A stretch of DNA of 64,000 bases from Bin5 sp965204525 (GCA_965204525.1 CBDBER010000001.1:105084-169083); one strand, 5' to 3'. Positions 1 through 8,357 are shown, numbered from the stretch's first letter. The notes: generated from the sequence alone by a model not told the origin. Program-made: numbers and translations.

Positions 1-2
1 AC

Positions 3-263
3 GGATTCAGGGTGTTTCTCCTGGTCCCTGACGAGTCACTGGCTGGATCAAGATATAGCGCTCTACAAGATACAGATGGCCAAGTATCTGTCGAATCAAT
101 AGAATCATTTGTTTCACAAAACATTGAGGAACTTTCCGAATTCGCTGGGGAAAAGGTCGTCTGCAACATAAGGCGGCTTCTGGACAAATACAACGAAAGA
201 GTAGCCGAAATTGAGACCGATCTGTCTCTTCAGATCAGGATCCCTAAAGCGCTGGAGCAATAG
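3..263 (+). CDS. C-terminal part of a probable restriction-associated protein (DUF4928-like)
   Basis: The reading frame is open at the left edge of the window, so only the last 87 or so codons are present and the start lies outside. An internal GTG at position 12 is probably not the real start. The visible tail is acidic and helical, with the segment IEELSEFAGEKV followed by LLDKYNERV. It resembles, from memory, the C-terminus of DUF4928 proteins that sit beside cytosine methyltransferases. Its TAG stop is immediately followed by the ATG of the methyltransferase with no gap, so the two are almost certainly co-transcribed and translationally coupled. A restriction or accessory role in the same R-M unit is inferred from this position only; no catalytic motif is visible in the fragment. 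Confidence 0.5.
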   Translation, partial: GFRVFLLVPDESLAGSRYSALQDTDGQVSVESIESFVSQNIEELSEFAGEKVVCNIRRLLDKYNERVAEIETDLSLQIRIPKALEQ

Positions 264-1493
264 ATGAACGGTTCTTCCGCTACATCAAACGCAACGCCGG
301 TAACCTCCAAACCATTAGGGCTGCCCTTTACTTTTGTGGAGTATTTCGCGGGCATCGGACTGTTTCGAATGGGGCTTGAGCAAGCGGGATGGCAAGTCGT
401 CCATGCCAACGACTGGAGCGTCGAACGAGCGCAAATGTACAATGGATTCTTTGGCGAAAGTTACCCGGTGAAAGACGTCTTTGCGCTGACTGCCGAAGAA
501 ATACCCAAGGCGACATTGGCGACATGCTCCTTCCCTTGTATTGACTTGTCCCTGGCTGGAAAAAGGGAAGGCATCAATGGACAACACTCGGGGGCTTTCT
601 GGGGATTCCATGATCTTCTGAAAAAGCAGGGAGAAAAGGCACCGCGCATAGTTCTATTGGAAAACGTAACCGGATGGCTTTATTCCAATGGCGGTAATGA
701 CTTCTGCATGACAGCGAAGTCTCTCAATGAACTTGGTTATGCTTGTGATGTGATCTTGTTAGACGCTCGTTCCTTTGTCCCACAAAGTCGCCCACGACTC
801 TTCATGGTTGGAGTTAGATCCGCTGATCTAGTGGACGAATCCCCGTATTTCACCTCTAGGTCTAAGAGACTGATGCCCCCGCGGCTAAAATCGCTAATGC
901 TGGAGAACGATGACATTCAGTGGGCGCGATTAGATATCCCGGAACCGCCGCCCTATATGAGCAATGGATTTTCGGATCGCGTTGTCGAAAAGCTTTCAGA
1001 TAGAGACTCGCGATGGTGGCCTGAACAGAAGGTCGAAAAACATCTGGCCATGATGTCGCCATCGCACCTGGAATTGGTGAAAAGCCTGGCTTGTCGTCAA
1101 AAGGAAAGCTTTAGGACGTTTTTCCGGCGCCGTCGGGCGCATGGCCAGAGAGCGGAGGTGCGGTCTGATGACATTGCGGGTTGTCTGCGTACAGCCGTAG
1201 GTGGGAGTGGCAAGCAATTCCTTGTTTCCGCGGGAGACGGAAATATCCGAATGAGAACTCTTACGCCGCGAGAGTACGCCCGCTTGCAGGGTGTGCCTGA
1301 TTCGTTTCCCATCATCGCGAACTCGGAAAGGCAATCTCTTAGCGCTTTTGGCGATGCCGTATGTGTCCCTGTTGTCGACTGGATAGCGACACAGGTGCTG
1401 CGCCCCTTGGCAGAAAGTCTACCGACAGATCCTGATGACGTACAGGCCGTCGAACCATTCCCTACATGGCAAGTTGTTTGGAAGAGTTCGTAG
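264..1493 (+). CDS. dcm: DNA (cytosine-5-)-methyltransferase
   Basis: 409-residue C5-cytosine methyltransferase that would methylate cytosine in a specific DNA site using S-adenosylmethionine. Conserved motifs appear in the normal order: motif I FAGIGLFRMG (about residue 29), motif IV with the catalytic cysteine in FPCIDLSLAG (about 90), motif VI ENV (about 133), motif VIII QSRPRLF (about 172), motif IX RTAVGGSGKQF (about 311) and motif X GDAVCVPVV (about 361). The region between motifs VIII and IX is the likely target-recognition domain. The ATG directly follows the stop of the upstream gene. A Vsr-type endonuclease follows 51 bases later, the usual partner of an m5C methyltransferase. Recognition sequence cannot be read from the protein. 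Confidence 0.95.
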   Translation: MNGSSATSNATPVTSKPLGLPFTFVEYFAGIGLFRMGLEQAGWQVVHANDWSVERAQMYNGFFGESYPVKDVFALTAEEIPKATLATCSFPCIDLSLAGKREGINGQHSGAFWGFHDLLKKQGEKAPRIVLLENVTGWLYSNGGNDFCMTAKSLNELGYACDVILLDARSFVPQSRPRLFMVGVRSADLVDESPYFTSRSKRLMPPRLKSLMLENDDIQWARLDIPEPPPYMSNGFSDRVVEKLSDRDSRWWPEQKVEKHLAMMSPSHLELVKSLACRQKESFRTFFRRRRAHGQRAEVRSDDIAGCLRTAVGGSGKQFLVSAGDGNIRMRTLTPREYARLQGVPDSFPIIANSERQSLSAFGDAVCVPVVDWIATQVLRPLAESLPTDPDDVQAVEPFPTWQVVWKSS

Positions 1494-1544
1494 ATTCGCC
1501 AAAGCAATCAGTTTGGTTAGCCTCTCTTGGGGCCAGAGCTGACA

Positions 1545-1955
1545 ATGGTTGACAAGGTGGCGCCAGAGGTTCGAAGTCGAATAATGGCGCAAGTCAAATC
1601 AAAGGACATGAAGCCTGAAATGCAGGTGCGCCGACTGCTTCATGGCTTGGGGTATCGTTATCGTCTGCATAGGACTGACCTGCCAGGAAAGCCTGACTTG
1701 GTGTTCCAGGGGCGACGCAAAATTATATTTGTAAACGGCTGCTTTTGGCACTTCCATCCTGGCTGCTGTCGCGTACGAATTCCTGCAACCAACCAGGTCT
1801 ACTGGCTAGCTAAACTGAAGCGCAACAGGGCAAGAGACGAACGCAACTTAAAGATGCTCAGACATAACGGTTGGAAGGTGTTGACGGTTTGGGAGTGCCA
1901 ATTGAGGGATCTGCGCAAGACTACAGAACGGTTAATCGCTTTTCTTGATGAATGA
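1545..1955 (+). CDS. vsr: Very short patch repair (Vsr) endonuclease
   Basis: 136-residue protein of normal Vsr length. Vsr nicks DNA 5' of the T in T:G mismatches created by deamination of 5-methylcytosine, protecting methylated sites from C-to-T mutation. Family hallmarks are visible: the opening VRSRIMAQVKSKDMKPE, the catalytic Asp in LPGKPDLVF, and the metal/zinc segment NGCFWHFHPGC (about residues 64-74), then RNxARD and a C-terminal GWKVLTVWEC. An upstream in-frame TTG at 1527 would add six residues, but the ATG at 1545 gives the standard N-terminus. Position right after the methyltransferase supports the assignment. Confidence 0.93.
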   Translation: MVDKVAPEVRSRIMAQVKSKDMKPEMQVRRLLHGLGYRYRLHRTDLPGKPDLVFQGRRKIIFVNGCFWHFHPGCCRVRIPATNQVYWLAKLKRNRARDERNLKMLRHNGWKVLTVWECQLRDLRKTTERLIAFLDE

Positions 1956-2028
1956 TGTGGTGGGTCCCCTTTTTCCCCGTTACAGCGATAAGATCGCCTA
2001 AACTGATAGCCGCACGATGCCCCCGCGC

Positions 2029-2294
2029 TCATGGCCACTCTGCAAACTCCGGCTTCACGTTGACGTATTGCGCCAGGCTGCGCCCCTTGCCGATCTCTCG
2101 CCCCATGCTGGCCCTGCTGCCGGTGCCACAGCAATCTGCTCCAGTTCATAGAGCTTCATGCCGCGCAGTTGGCCGGCGCAGACAATGCCGAAGAGGTGGT
2201 GGATGGTGTTCGTACTGCCCACCGGCGCCAACTCTAGCATGGTCCGTAGTTTCGTGGCCAGGCAGAGATGGCGCGCGTCGGTGCGTTCAGTCAT
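2029..2294 (-). pseudogene. Frameshifted copy of the 89-residue gene at 4394-4660
   Basis: This stretch and 4394-4660 are nearly identical over their length, with flanking similarity of a few tens of bases on either side. Relative to the second copy it lacks one base near 2122 (CCGGTGCC here, CCGGCGTCC there), which throws the last third out of frame. The N-terminal peptide (MTERTDARHL) and core (HHLFGIVCAGQLRGMKLYE) are still readable. The upstream Shine-Dalgarno region is also changed. This is therefore a decayed duplicate rather than a working gene. Function of the family is unknown. Confidence 0.75.
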
Positions 2295-2379
2295 CGGCTT
2301 CCTCTCCCATGTAAGCCCGGCCGCCCCCGGTCCACATGTTGCGGCTGGCCCAATTGTAGGTGGTCATGGGGTGCTTATC

Positions 2380-2850
2380 TCACGCTATTCTGCGTCTTAC
2401 TGCTTCCTCGATAACGTCCACAGCATCTAGAATGTCCCCGTCCTTTATGCGATCATCAGAATCTCCAGTTACCGTTATCTCATTGTGACATTCTCCATCT
2501 GCGTTGAACGTAACAGTCACATTCACTTCAATATCTTGTAATGTGACTTGCTGTCTCAACGGAGTTGCAGCGGTCATGCGATCTATATCTTCCATTCTGG
2601 CTGGCATTTCATTGAGAAGACGAATAAAGCTTTTGACATCTTCTCTAGCAAGGAATTCTTCAATGGCTTTGGCATTCTTTTGCATAGAAGAATGTAGCGC
2701 CTTGGCTTCGTCGCTGGCGGCAATCCGCTTGGCCATGCCATCGAATCCTTTTGCTGCGGAGACAAGTAGCTCCATTAAATCGCGCAATGTTGCTTGCTCG
2801 TTGTTGGCTACTTCTCCGTTCTCTACCTCGTTGCCTAACTTGCTGTTCAT
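2380..2850 (-). CDS. Hypothetical protein, 156 residues
   Basis: A clear ribosome site (AGGAG, eight bases before the ATG) precedes this reading frame. The first half is predicted helical and charged (segments LRDLMELLVSAAKGFDG and AIEEFLAREDVKSF). The second half contains a probable beta segment (TLQDIEVNVTVTFNADGE) and an acidic tail. There is no signal peptide or membrane segment, so it is probably cytoplasmic. It is the last gene of the minus-strand group 4660-2380. I do not recognise the family. Confidence 0.65.
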   Translation of the reverse strand: MNSKLGNEVENGEVANNEQATLRDLMELLVSAAKGFDGMAKRIAASDEAKALHSSMQKNAKAIEEFLAREDVKSFIRLLNEMPARMEDIDRMTAATPLRQQVTLQDIEVNVTVTFNADGECHNEITVTGDSDDRIKDGDILDAVDVIEEAVRRRIA

Positions 2851-2931
2851 TCTGCGTCTCCTGTGTATGTATTCTGCCGGTTCTGGCTTGCGGTCGTGCA
2901 GGAACTTGCGGTTTGTGAAGTTTGGGGGCGG

Positions 2932-3246
2932 TCATGGGCAATTACAGCACGCGTTCACATTACGGGGGTAATCACAACAATGGGCTGGAATATGCTTAAA
3001 ATGTCTGCGATTCTGAGTTGTGCTCGAAATTCTAACCCTTAATCCACAGTAAATGCAAAAATAAGGTGTTTGTGTCACCGCATCGCAGACATAAACAAGG
3101 TCGGGAATTTGCCGTGAATCTAGGAAGTCCTCAAGGTAAACAGTTCGATTGTCATCTCCTCTCTCTTCACAAACCCTTCTTCTTTCTGCTAGTGCGATCG
3201 GTTCGCTTTGCTCTTGGTCAACCTCTCGTTCAAACGCGTAGATCAT
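2932..3246 (-). CDS. Small zinc-ribbon protein, CoiA-like pattern
   Basis: 104 residues from the ATG at 3246, which has a strong AGGAGG site; a longer in-frame start at 3333 lacks one. The second half carries a cysteine/histidine pattern: FCIYCGLRV, then HFKH, then a cysteine-rich end (CCDY, ACCNC). The order 'zinc knuckle, then HFxH' resembles the N-terminal region of competence CoiA-like nuclease proteins, but the nuclease domain itself is absent at this length. Metal binding is a reasonable inference; the biological role is unknown. It sits between two other genes of unknown function on the same strand. Confidence 0.6.
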   Translation of the reverse strand: MIYAFEREVDQEQSEPIALAERRRVCEERGDDNRTVYLEDFLDSRQIPDLVYVCDAVTQTPYFCIYCGLRVRISSTTQNRRHFKHIPAHCCDYPRNVNACCNCP

Positions 3247-3374
3247 AGCGCTCCTCCTGGGTGCGTCGTGTAAGGATTGTCGCTGGTTTACATGATGCGA
3301 CTGGACCTGTTGGGAGTAGGCATGGACAATCAAAATACCTGATTGGATTGAAGCTGTCTACCCTTCTGTCAGTT

Positions 3375-4130
3375 TCAAATCAGTTCGACGATATCTAGAC
3401 CGTCCATCCAAGTGATGACAACGATCCGCGACCAGGGGGCTGTGCTGTCCAACCGTTCTCGAATCTGTTGCCAATCATCTTGGTGGGAGCTCGGCGACGT
3501 CACGGCAGAAGTGTCCACCAAGACAAGCCACCATTCACTGTATTCGCAAATTTTCCACTTTATTTTCTTCGTTTTTTCGTCAATGCAACGGTTTATATTT
3601 TCAATCGCATCATTAACCACCTGACCGCTCTCGGGCGGTATATGTGCAACGTGCGTCAGCACAAACTTGCCAGCGTTTGAAGGTGAGGCGGCAGCAAATC
3701 TTACCGATATACCACACGCCAAATCCGTCTGCCAATGCACTGGGCTCCCCGCCGACTGCAAGGCTTCATTGAGAAGAGATATATACTCTTCCGCGGCTTT
3801 CTCGACTTGGAATTTGATGTGGCGTGTTTTCGGCATGCAATCCCGATACAAATCACACCAGACATAGACCCCGTATTCATCGGGTACTCCCGCCACCTCA
3901 TCGAGGGCGCTACGGATCGCTCGTTTAAGAGGGTATTCTAAATCCCCTACGTCTTTCTCCGATCTGCTGGTGCTAGGACGTAGATTTAGTCGCCGCACCT
4001 CGACACCGATACATCCATCAACGACAAAGTCCGGCGGGTCTTTACAGTCTTCTGATAGATCGTAAATGTCAGTGTAACCCTCACATTCAAGCCAGAACCT
4101 CGCCCTTGCTTCTTCATAATTCTTGGACAT
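3375..4130 (-). CDS. Hypothetical protein with a weak PD-(D/E)xK-like pattern
   Basis: 251 residues from the ATG at 4130, which has GAGGAAAG just upstream. Residues around 31-47 read PPDFVVDGCIGVEVRRL: a PD followed about ten residues later by ExR. This is reminiscent of the PD-(D/E)xK nuclease core with Arg in place of Lys, so a nuclease fold is possible but weakly supported. The remaining sequence is soluble and mixed alpha/beta (WWLVLVDTSAVT, IVVITWMDGLDIVEL). No membrane segment is present. The start overlaps the end of the open frame of the small HTH gene upstream, suggesting one transcript. The function is not known. Confidence 0.6.
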   Translation of the reverse strand: MSKNYEEARARFWLECEGYTDIYDLSEDCKDPPDFVVDGCIGVEVRRLNLRPSTSRSEKDVGDLEYPLKRAIRSALDEVAGVPDEYGVYVWCDLYRDCMPKTRHIKFQVEKAAEEYISLLNEALQSAGSPVHWQTDLACGISVRFAAASPSNAGKFVLTHVAHIPPESGQVVNDAIENINRCIDEKTKKIKWKICEYSEWWLVLVDTSAVTSPSSHQDDWQQIRERLDSTAPWSRIVVITWMDGLDIVELI

Positions 4131-4191
4131 CTCTTTCCTCATCCTCCCCGAGCGCCGCGTCAATCCGCCCGGCAAACTCATCATCCCGCAA

Positions 4192-4353
4192 TTAGCGGTT
4201 CGCCCACGCGCGGATCGTCCCCCGTGGAATATCCAGCCTGGCACCCAGGCGCGTCATATTCCCCTCCTGCTCCGGCAGGCTCAGCACATACGCTATCCTG
4301 GCATAGCTGTACCGCCGCGAACGCGCCCTCTTTCTCAGCTTCAATTTTCGCAT
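4192..4353 (-). CDS. Short helix-turn-helix protein, possibly cut by a stop codon
   Basis: 53 residues: a very basic N-terminus (MRKLKLRKRARSRR) and a helix-turn-helix-like segment ending in RLGARLDIPRGTIRAWANR, typical of a DNA-binding recognition helix. GAGGTGAAG precedes the ATG at 4353. After the TAA the same frame continues for 25 coding-looking acidic codons (FAGRIDAALGEDEE) to a TGA at 4114, where it overlaps the start of the next gene. The TAA may therefore be a mutation that shortened the protein. Probable local regulator of the minus-strand cassette. Confidence 0.5.
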   Translation of the reverse strand: MRKLKLRKRARSRRYSYARIAYVLSLPEQEGNMTRLGARLDIPRGTIRAWANR

Positions 4354-4393
4354 CTTCACCTCACGCAGGCCTGGCCGGCCCCCGTCCCCGCGC

Positions 4394-4660
4394 TCATGTC
4401 CACTCTGCAAACTCCGGCTTCACGTTGACGTATTGCGCCAGGCTGCGCCCCTTGCCGATCTCACGCCCCATGCTGGCCCTGCTGCCGGCGTCCACAGCAA
4501 TCTGCTCCAGTTCATAGAGCTTCATGCCGCGCAGTTGGCCGGCGCAGACAATGCCGAAGAGATGGTGGATGGTGCCCGTACTGCCCACCGGCGCCAGCTC
4601 TAGCATGGTCCGTAGTTTCGCGGTTAGGTCGAGATGGCGCGCGTCGGTGCGTTCAGTCAT
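4394..4660 (-). CDS. Hypothetical 89-residue protein (intact copy)
   Basis: The ATG at 4660 has a strong GGAGAGGAGG site five bases away, so this start is preferred over the longer frame that opens at 4834. The core HHLFGIVCAGQLRGMKLYE is conserved in the frameshifted copy at 2029-2294, showing it was a real gene family here. It is soluble, with one cysteine. Stop lies 41 bases before the small HTH gene, so it probably heads the minus-strand operon. I do not recognise the family. Confidence 0.65.
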   Translation of the reverse strand: MTERTDARHLDLTAKLRTMLELAPVGSTGTIHHLFGIVCAGQLRGMKLYELEQIAVDAGSRASMGREIGKGRSLAQYVNVKPEFAEWT

Positions 4661-5346
4661 CGTCCTCCTCTCCCATGAAAGCCCGGCCGCCCCGCGTTCC
4701 GCAGGGTGGAATGGAGATCTGATACCGGGACACCCGGGTTGGACGCTTGCGCGCACAGGGGGCTGGCCGGGCGCCGTCTCACGCTTCGTGTCCTTCTTCC
4801 TTCTATTGCGCGGCAGCGGGTCTTGCCCACGCATCTATCTGGTCTGCTCCTCCGTTTCGGGGCGGGCTGTTATGCCGGCGCTGCCGCTCCTGTTTGCGAC
4901 GGAGGCGCCGGGGAGATGATCCAGATGCGCGTCCTTCTACCTTGACAGAGCGTAGTCTTCCAATAATACAGCATCAAAGTGTCTTTTTCGCGGCAAATAC
5001 CAGTATTATTATGACAAAACGATGTCAATGTGCCGAAAACAGGAGCATTGGGCTATTCTGGTTCTACGCGTTTCAGATTCAGTGGCCGGTGGTCAGTGGC
5101 CGGTGGTCAGTGGTCAGTGGCCGGGAGCTTGGAGGTGTGTGAAATGTACAACCTGAAGGGGACCTTTGTATGCAGCCGGGCGGCGGCGAGATCAAGAGAT
5201 TGACCGTCTGCTAACGGTCAGGTCAGTTCAGGTTTTTTGTGTCAGTATCATGGCAGGACGGAACAGACCCGGCGTGGGCAGCGTCTCCAATGTAGACCCG
5301 GAAACCGATTTGTTCATGCAGAAGGGGAAACAAAGGAGACAGTATC
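4661..5346. other. Non-coding stretch with one short-repeat cluster
   Basis: No convincing gene in 686 bases; the frames present have no ribosome site or recognisable protein. It holds the GGTCAGTGGCC-type repeat cluster at 5080-5124 and presumably the promoter of the secreted-protein gene at 5347. Confidence 0.5.
5080..5124. repeat. Tandem short repeat, unit about GGCCGGTGGTCAGT
   Basis: Imperfect tandem copies of CAGTGGCCGGTGGT fill this stretch. The same word recurs at 6003-6035 (also directly before an orphan CRISPR-like repeat) and in a related inverted form at 48072-48150. Dispersed intergenic positions suggest a REP-like family. Confidence 0.75.
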
Positions 5347-5892
5347 ATGACGAAGGTCCGTCTTTTCGCCGCCCTCGCAGTCCTCATCGCCGGCCTCGCA
5401 ACCCCGGCGGCCGTTTTCGCCGGCGATTGGTGTATTTTTGACGATGGCACACACGTCCACGTCGCTTGCAGCGATTACACAGACGATCAGTATAACAACC
5501 GCCACCGCCACAACGACGGCGGCGGCCACGGCGGCGGCAGCGGCGACGACGGCTACCACCAGGAGGCCGACTGCATCGTCACCCACGCGGCCACCCCGGC
5601 CCAGCTCTGCCCCCTCCAAGGCACCAACAGCTTCCAGTACTACTACATCGGCGCCGACGGCAGCTCGGCCGCAGGCCCGCTCATCACCCGCCCGTCCGCC
5701 GGCTCCCCTGCCGTGCAGCTGTTCAGCGGCACCAATCCGATGTCTGGCAAGTCGGTTGTCGTCGAGTACAGAACCGACGGCTCGAACTACCTGAAGGTGA
5801 GCACCTACTATCCCGACACCGAGTACGACACCAACAAGGCCTACGTCTTCACGGTAAGCGACAGCAACGTAGTGACCCATGTCAGCTGGTAG
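5347..5892 (+). CDS. Secreted protein of unknown function, Gly/His-rich N-terminal region
   Basis: 181 residues with a standard signal peptide (residues 1-25, ending AAVFAG). The mature protein begins with a Cys/His/Asp segment and a low-complexity stretch (HNDGGGHGGGSGDDG, about residues 57-71) that could bind metal. The C-terminal 100 residues look like a compact beta domain with two further cysteines. AAAGGAG lies eight bases before the ATG. It is probably monocistronic, with repeats on both sides. I recognise no family; the extracytoplasmic location is well supported, the role is not. Confidence 0.75.
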   Translation: MTKVRLFAALAVLIAGLATPAAVFAGDWCIFDDGTHVHVACSDYTDDQYNNRHRHNDGGGHGGGSGDDGYHQEADCIVTHAATPAQLCPLQGTNSFQYYYIGADGSSAAGPLITRPSAGSPAVQLFSGTNPMSGKSVVVEYRTDGSNYLKVSTYYPDTEYDTNKAYVFTVSDSNVVTHVSW

Positions 5893-6002
5893 GAAGCCGC
5901 AGGTTTGGTGAATCTCTCCCTATATCCAGTGCGGGAGAGGTTCACCCCTCTCCCCTCCCTCCTCTCCGCCATCGAACCCAGGACGGACATTTCGACAGGA
6001 TA

Positions 6003-6035
6003 GAGGTCAGTGGCCAGTGGTCAGTGGCCGGTGGC
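6003..6035. repeat. Short CAGTGGCC-type repeat
   Basis: Two to three imperfect copies of GTCAGTGGCCAGTG, the same family as 5080-5124. It ends only two bases before the CRISPR-like repeat unit at 6038. Confidence 0.6.
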
Positions 6036-6037
6036 TC

Positions 6038-6065
6038 GTCTATTCCGCGCGTGTGCGGGGGAATT
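6038..6065 (+). repeat. Orphan type I-E-like CRISPR repeat unit (copy A)
   Basis: A single copy of a sequence containing GCGCGTGTGCGGGGGAA, preceded by GTCTATTCC. It matches the shape of type I-E repeats (short stem GCGC/GCGG-type around GTGT). Two more copies in the same orientation occur at 8738 and 9290. No neighbouring second repeat at spacer distance and no cas gene is present in the window. Confidence 0.6.
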
Positions 6066-6264
6066 ACGCTAAGCAGACCCTGGCACCGAGAGTCTCTCCG
6101 TGCCGCGTTTTCGGAGGGTTTGTGGTATAGTGTGAAATGTGACGGATTCGCTTGCGGAAGGACGAAGCGCGAATCACTCCGAATTTCTCCGGGCTTCACT
6201 CCCAACTTTCGAGTTTGCCCTCCAGACTGCAGACCGGTCAACCACCCCATCAAAAGGAGCCAGT

Positions 6265-7350
6265 ATGCCTACCCGATACAGATTGCTCATTCTGCTGCTC
6301 GTCATCATCGTCGCCGCCGCTTGCGGCCAGCCCGGAGCTACGGGACAGACCGGTCAGACCGAGCAGGCAGAACAGACCGCCTCCGAGGAGACGGCTGAAC
6401 CGGAACCTGCGCCCGCCATCGAGACCGTCATCTTCAGCGACCTGAACTGGACCAGCGCGCAGGTCCAGAACCGGATCGCCCAATTCATCGTCGAGAAGGG
6501 GTACGGTTACGGCACCGAGGTCGTCTTCGGCTCAACGCTGCCGCTCTTCCAGGGGCTGCGCAATGGCGACACCCACGTCACCCTGGAGATCTGGCTGCCC
6601 AACCAGGACGAAGCCTGGTATGAGGCGCTGGCCAACGATGAGGTGGTGGAGGTCGGCGCCAGCCTGGTCAAGGACTGGCAGTCCTTCTTCGTCATTCCGG
6701 CCTACCTGCAGGAGGAGTATCCCGATCTTGACAGCGTCGAGGACCTGAAGGACGGGAAGTTCAAGGAGCTCTTCGCCTCCGCCGAGACGGGCGGCAAGGC
6801 GCGAATCGTCTCCTGCGTGATCGGCTGGGCCTGTGAAGAGGTCAACGCGGCCCAGGTCATCGGCTACGAGCTGGAGGAGCACGTGCACGTCGTCAATCCG
6901 GGCGACGGCGCTGCGCTGAACGCCGACCTCTACGGCGCCTACGAGAAAGGGGAGCCCTGGATCGGCTACCAGTGGGGCACCAACGATCCGGCTCTGATTC
7001 TGGACCTGGTCCGGCTTGAAGAGCCGCCCTACAGCGACGAGTGCTGGGAGGCGGACAAGGCCTGCGCCTACGAGGACGCCGACGTGCTCATTGCCGTCCA
7101 CCCCGACATGATCGACGGCGCCCCCGACGTTGTCGACGTCTTGCGGGCATGGAACTTCAACATAGAGGTCTATAAGGAGGTGGCCCGCTGGATGGACCAG
7201 AACAGCGACGCCTCCGCCAATGACGCGGCTCTGTGGTGGCTGAACAGCAAGGCCGACCACTGGCGCGGCTGGGTCACCGACGATGCGGCGGCAGCGATCG
7301 AGGCGGCCCTGGCCGCCAACGAGATTCCCGACGGCTGGCCGACGGAGTAG
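6265..7350 (+). CDS. Glycine betaine/proline-type ABC transporter substrate-binding lipoprotein
   Basis: 361 residues from the ATG at 6265 (AAAAGGAG seven bases upstream; a longer in-frame start at 6139 lacks a signal peptide). Residues 1-20 form a lipoprotein signal with the lipobox AAAC at Cys20, so the protein would be tethered on the outer face of the membrane. The mature part has the OpuAC/ProX-type fold signature: VQNRIAQFIVEKGYGYGTE, then GDTHVTLEIWLPNQ and GEPWIGYQWG, with several Trp/Tyr residues that in this family cage a quaternary-ammonium ligand. No permease or ATPase gene is adjacent, so it is an orphan binding protein here. Ligand assignment is by family only. Confidence 0.88.
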   Translation: MPTRYRLLILLLVIIVAAACGQPGATGQTGQTEQAEQTASEETAEPEPAPAIETVIFSDLNWTSAQVQNRIAQFIVEKGYGYGTEVVFGSTLPLFQGLRNGDTHVTLEIWLPNQDEAWYEALANDEVVEVGASLVKDWQSFFVIPAYLQEEYPDLDSVEDLKDGKFKELFASAETGGKARIVSCVIGWACEEVNAAQVIGYELEEHVHVVNPGDGAALNADLYGAYEKGEPWIGYQWGTNDPALILDLVRLEEPPYSDECWEADKACAYEDADVLIAVHPDMIDGAPDVVDVLRAWNFNIEVYKEVARWMDQNSDASANDAALWWLNSKADHWRGWVTDDAAAAIEAALAANEIPDGWPTE

Positions 7351-7375
7351 CGCGGGCCGGCTCTATCCCCAGTTT

Positions 7376-7710
7376 CGGAACGGCCGGAACTCGTAACGGC
7401 CGGAACTCGGAACTCGGAACTCGATTCAGTAGACGGCTCAATAGAGGCCGCGGGCGCTGCCGGGCGGTCGTCGGCGTCGGTGGAGGTGGCGCGGCAACGA
7501 CAGCAACGTTTGCGGCCGCCCAGCTCCTCGAGCGGGCTGCAATGCAGCCGGTCCGAATTCACTTTTGACACGGGCAGGCGCCAGGGCAATCCCTGGCGCC
7601 TGCACTATTTCTCGGAACTGCCGGAACTCGGAACTGCCGGAACTCGGAACTGCCGGAACTCGGAACTGCCGAAACTCGAAACTCGATTCAGCAGACGGCT
7701 CAACAGAGAG
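7376..7710. repeat. Two blocks of CGGAACTCGGAACTGC repeat with a shared end
   Basis: Block 1 (7376-7446) and block 2 (7610-7708) are built of the 8-16 base word GGAACTCGGAACTGCC. Both end in ACTCGATTCAG, AGACGGCTCAA and AGAG. The 160 bases between the blocks differ from the repeat. Confidence 0.75.
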
Positions 7711-7799
7711 GGCATTGAAAGTGGATTATGTGTAGAGCGCCAGCGTCATGGGTGTGAGCGCTGTCGCCCTGCCGAAGTGGCTTTGACAGTGGGCCGGCA

Positions 7800-7960
7800 T
7801 ACCCTTCCGCCGGCGTTTTGACTTGGCGGCGGTATCTGATTCCTCTCCCACGCTTGCCGGGGCGGGCGTGGCTGCTGCTGCGAACGGAAAGGGCCCCCCT
7901 ATACCTGAACCATTTATAAAGGCGGTTAGAACGGCTCCTGCGGCGTTAAGGATCGGCGCG
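7800..7960. repeat. Dispersed repeat, copy 1 (partner 31375-31515)
   Basis: Begins near CTTGGCGGC and shares with 31375-31515 the ordered words CTTGGCGGC, TCTG followed by TTCCTCTCC, GGGCGTGGC, ATACCTGAACC, GGTTAGAACG/GCTTAGAACG and TGGCGTT/CGGCGTT. It lies in a gap in both places. No gene is convincing on either strand; a small RNA or a mobile repeat are open possibilities. Confidence 0.6.
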
Positions 7961-8318
7961 GCCGCCGAGAATGCGGCTTTTGCCGGTCTTCGGTCGATTC
8001 AGGCCGGCTCTGGTTTGGGGCGTTGGATGCCGGCCTCTCTTGTTCACGTGGGCGAGCCGCCGCGGCCGAGCGCAGCGAGGTCAGGCTTGCGCCTTCGAAA
8101 GGTTCATGCCGGTTCAGGGGCGGGCAGATCGACTGTCTCTCCTGGGATTGCCGTCGGATCCCTCCAACAGGTGCCGGCAACTCTGCCGTGAATATTCGCA
8201 CATACATTTCCGGTGCCGGCTGTGTGTCCGGTGCCCATTGGAGATTCTGACATGCACAGGTATATCGCCGCTTACCTGCGCGGCAGCAGGAGCGTTTCTC
8301 CGAGTGGCTGCCATGGCG

Positions 8319-8357
8319 GCCGAGACGGTGCCGCGGCGAAAGCGGCACCGTCTCGGC
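8319..8357. terminator. Perfect 16-bp inverted repeat, terminator-like hairpin
   Basis: Left arm GCCGAGACGGTGCCGC (8319-8334), seven-base loop, and an exactly complementary right arm (8342-8357), followed by a weakly T-containing stretch (CTGTTTCTTC). A very stable hairpin. With no T-run it is only terminator-like; it could also be part of a structured RNA or a protein-binding palindrome. Confidence 0.5.

Noticed and set aside
4661..4834. Longer start of the 89-residue gene
   Set aside because: The extension to 4834 has no ribosome site and is not conserved in the second copy, whereas the ATG at 4660 has a strong GGAGAGGAGG.
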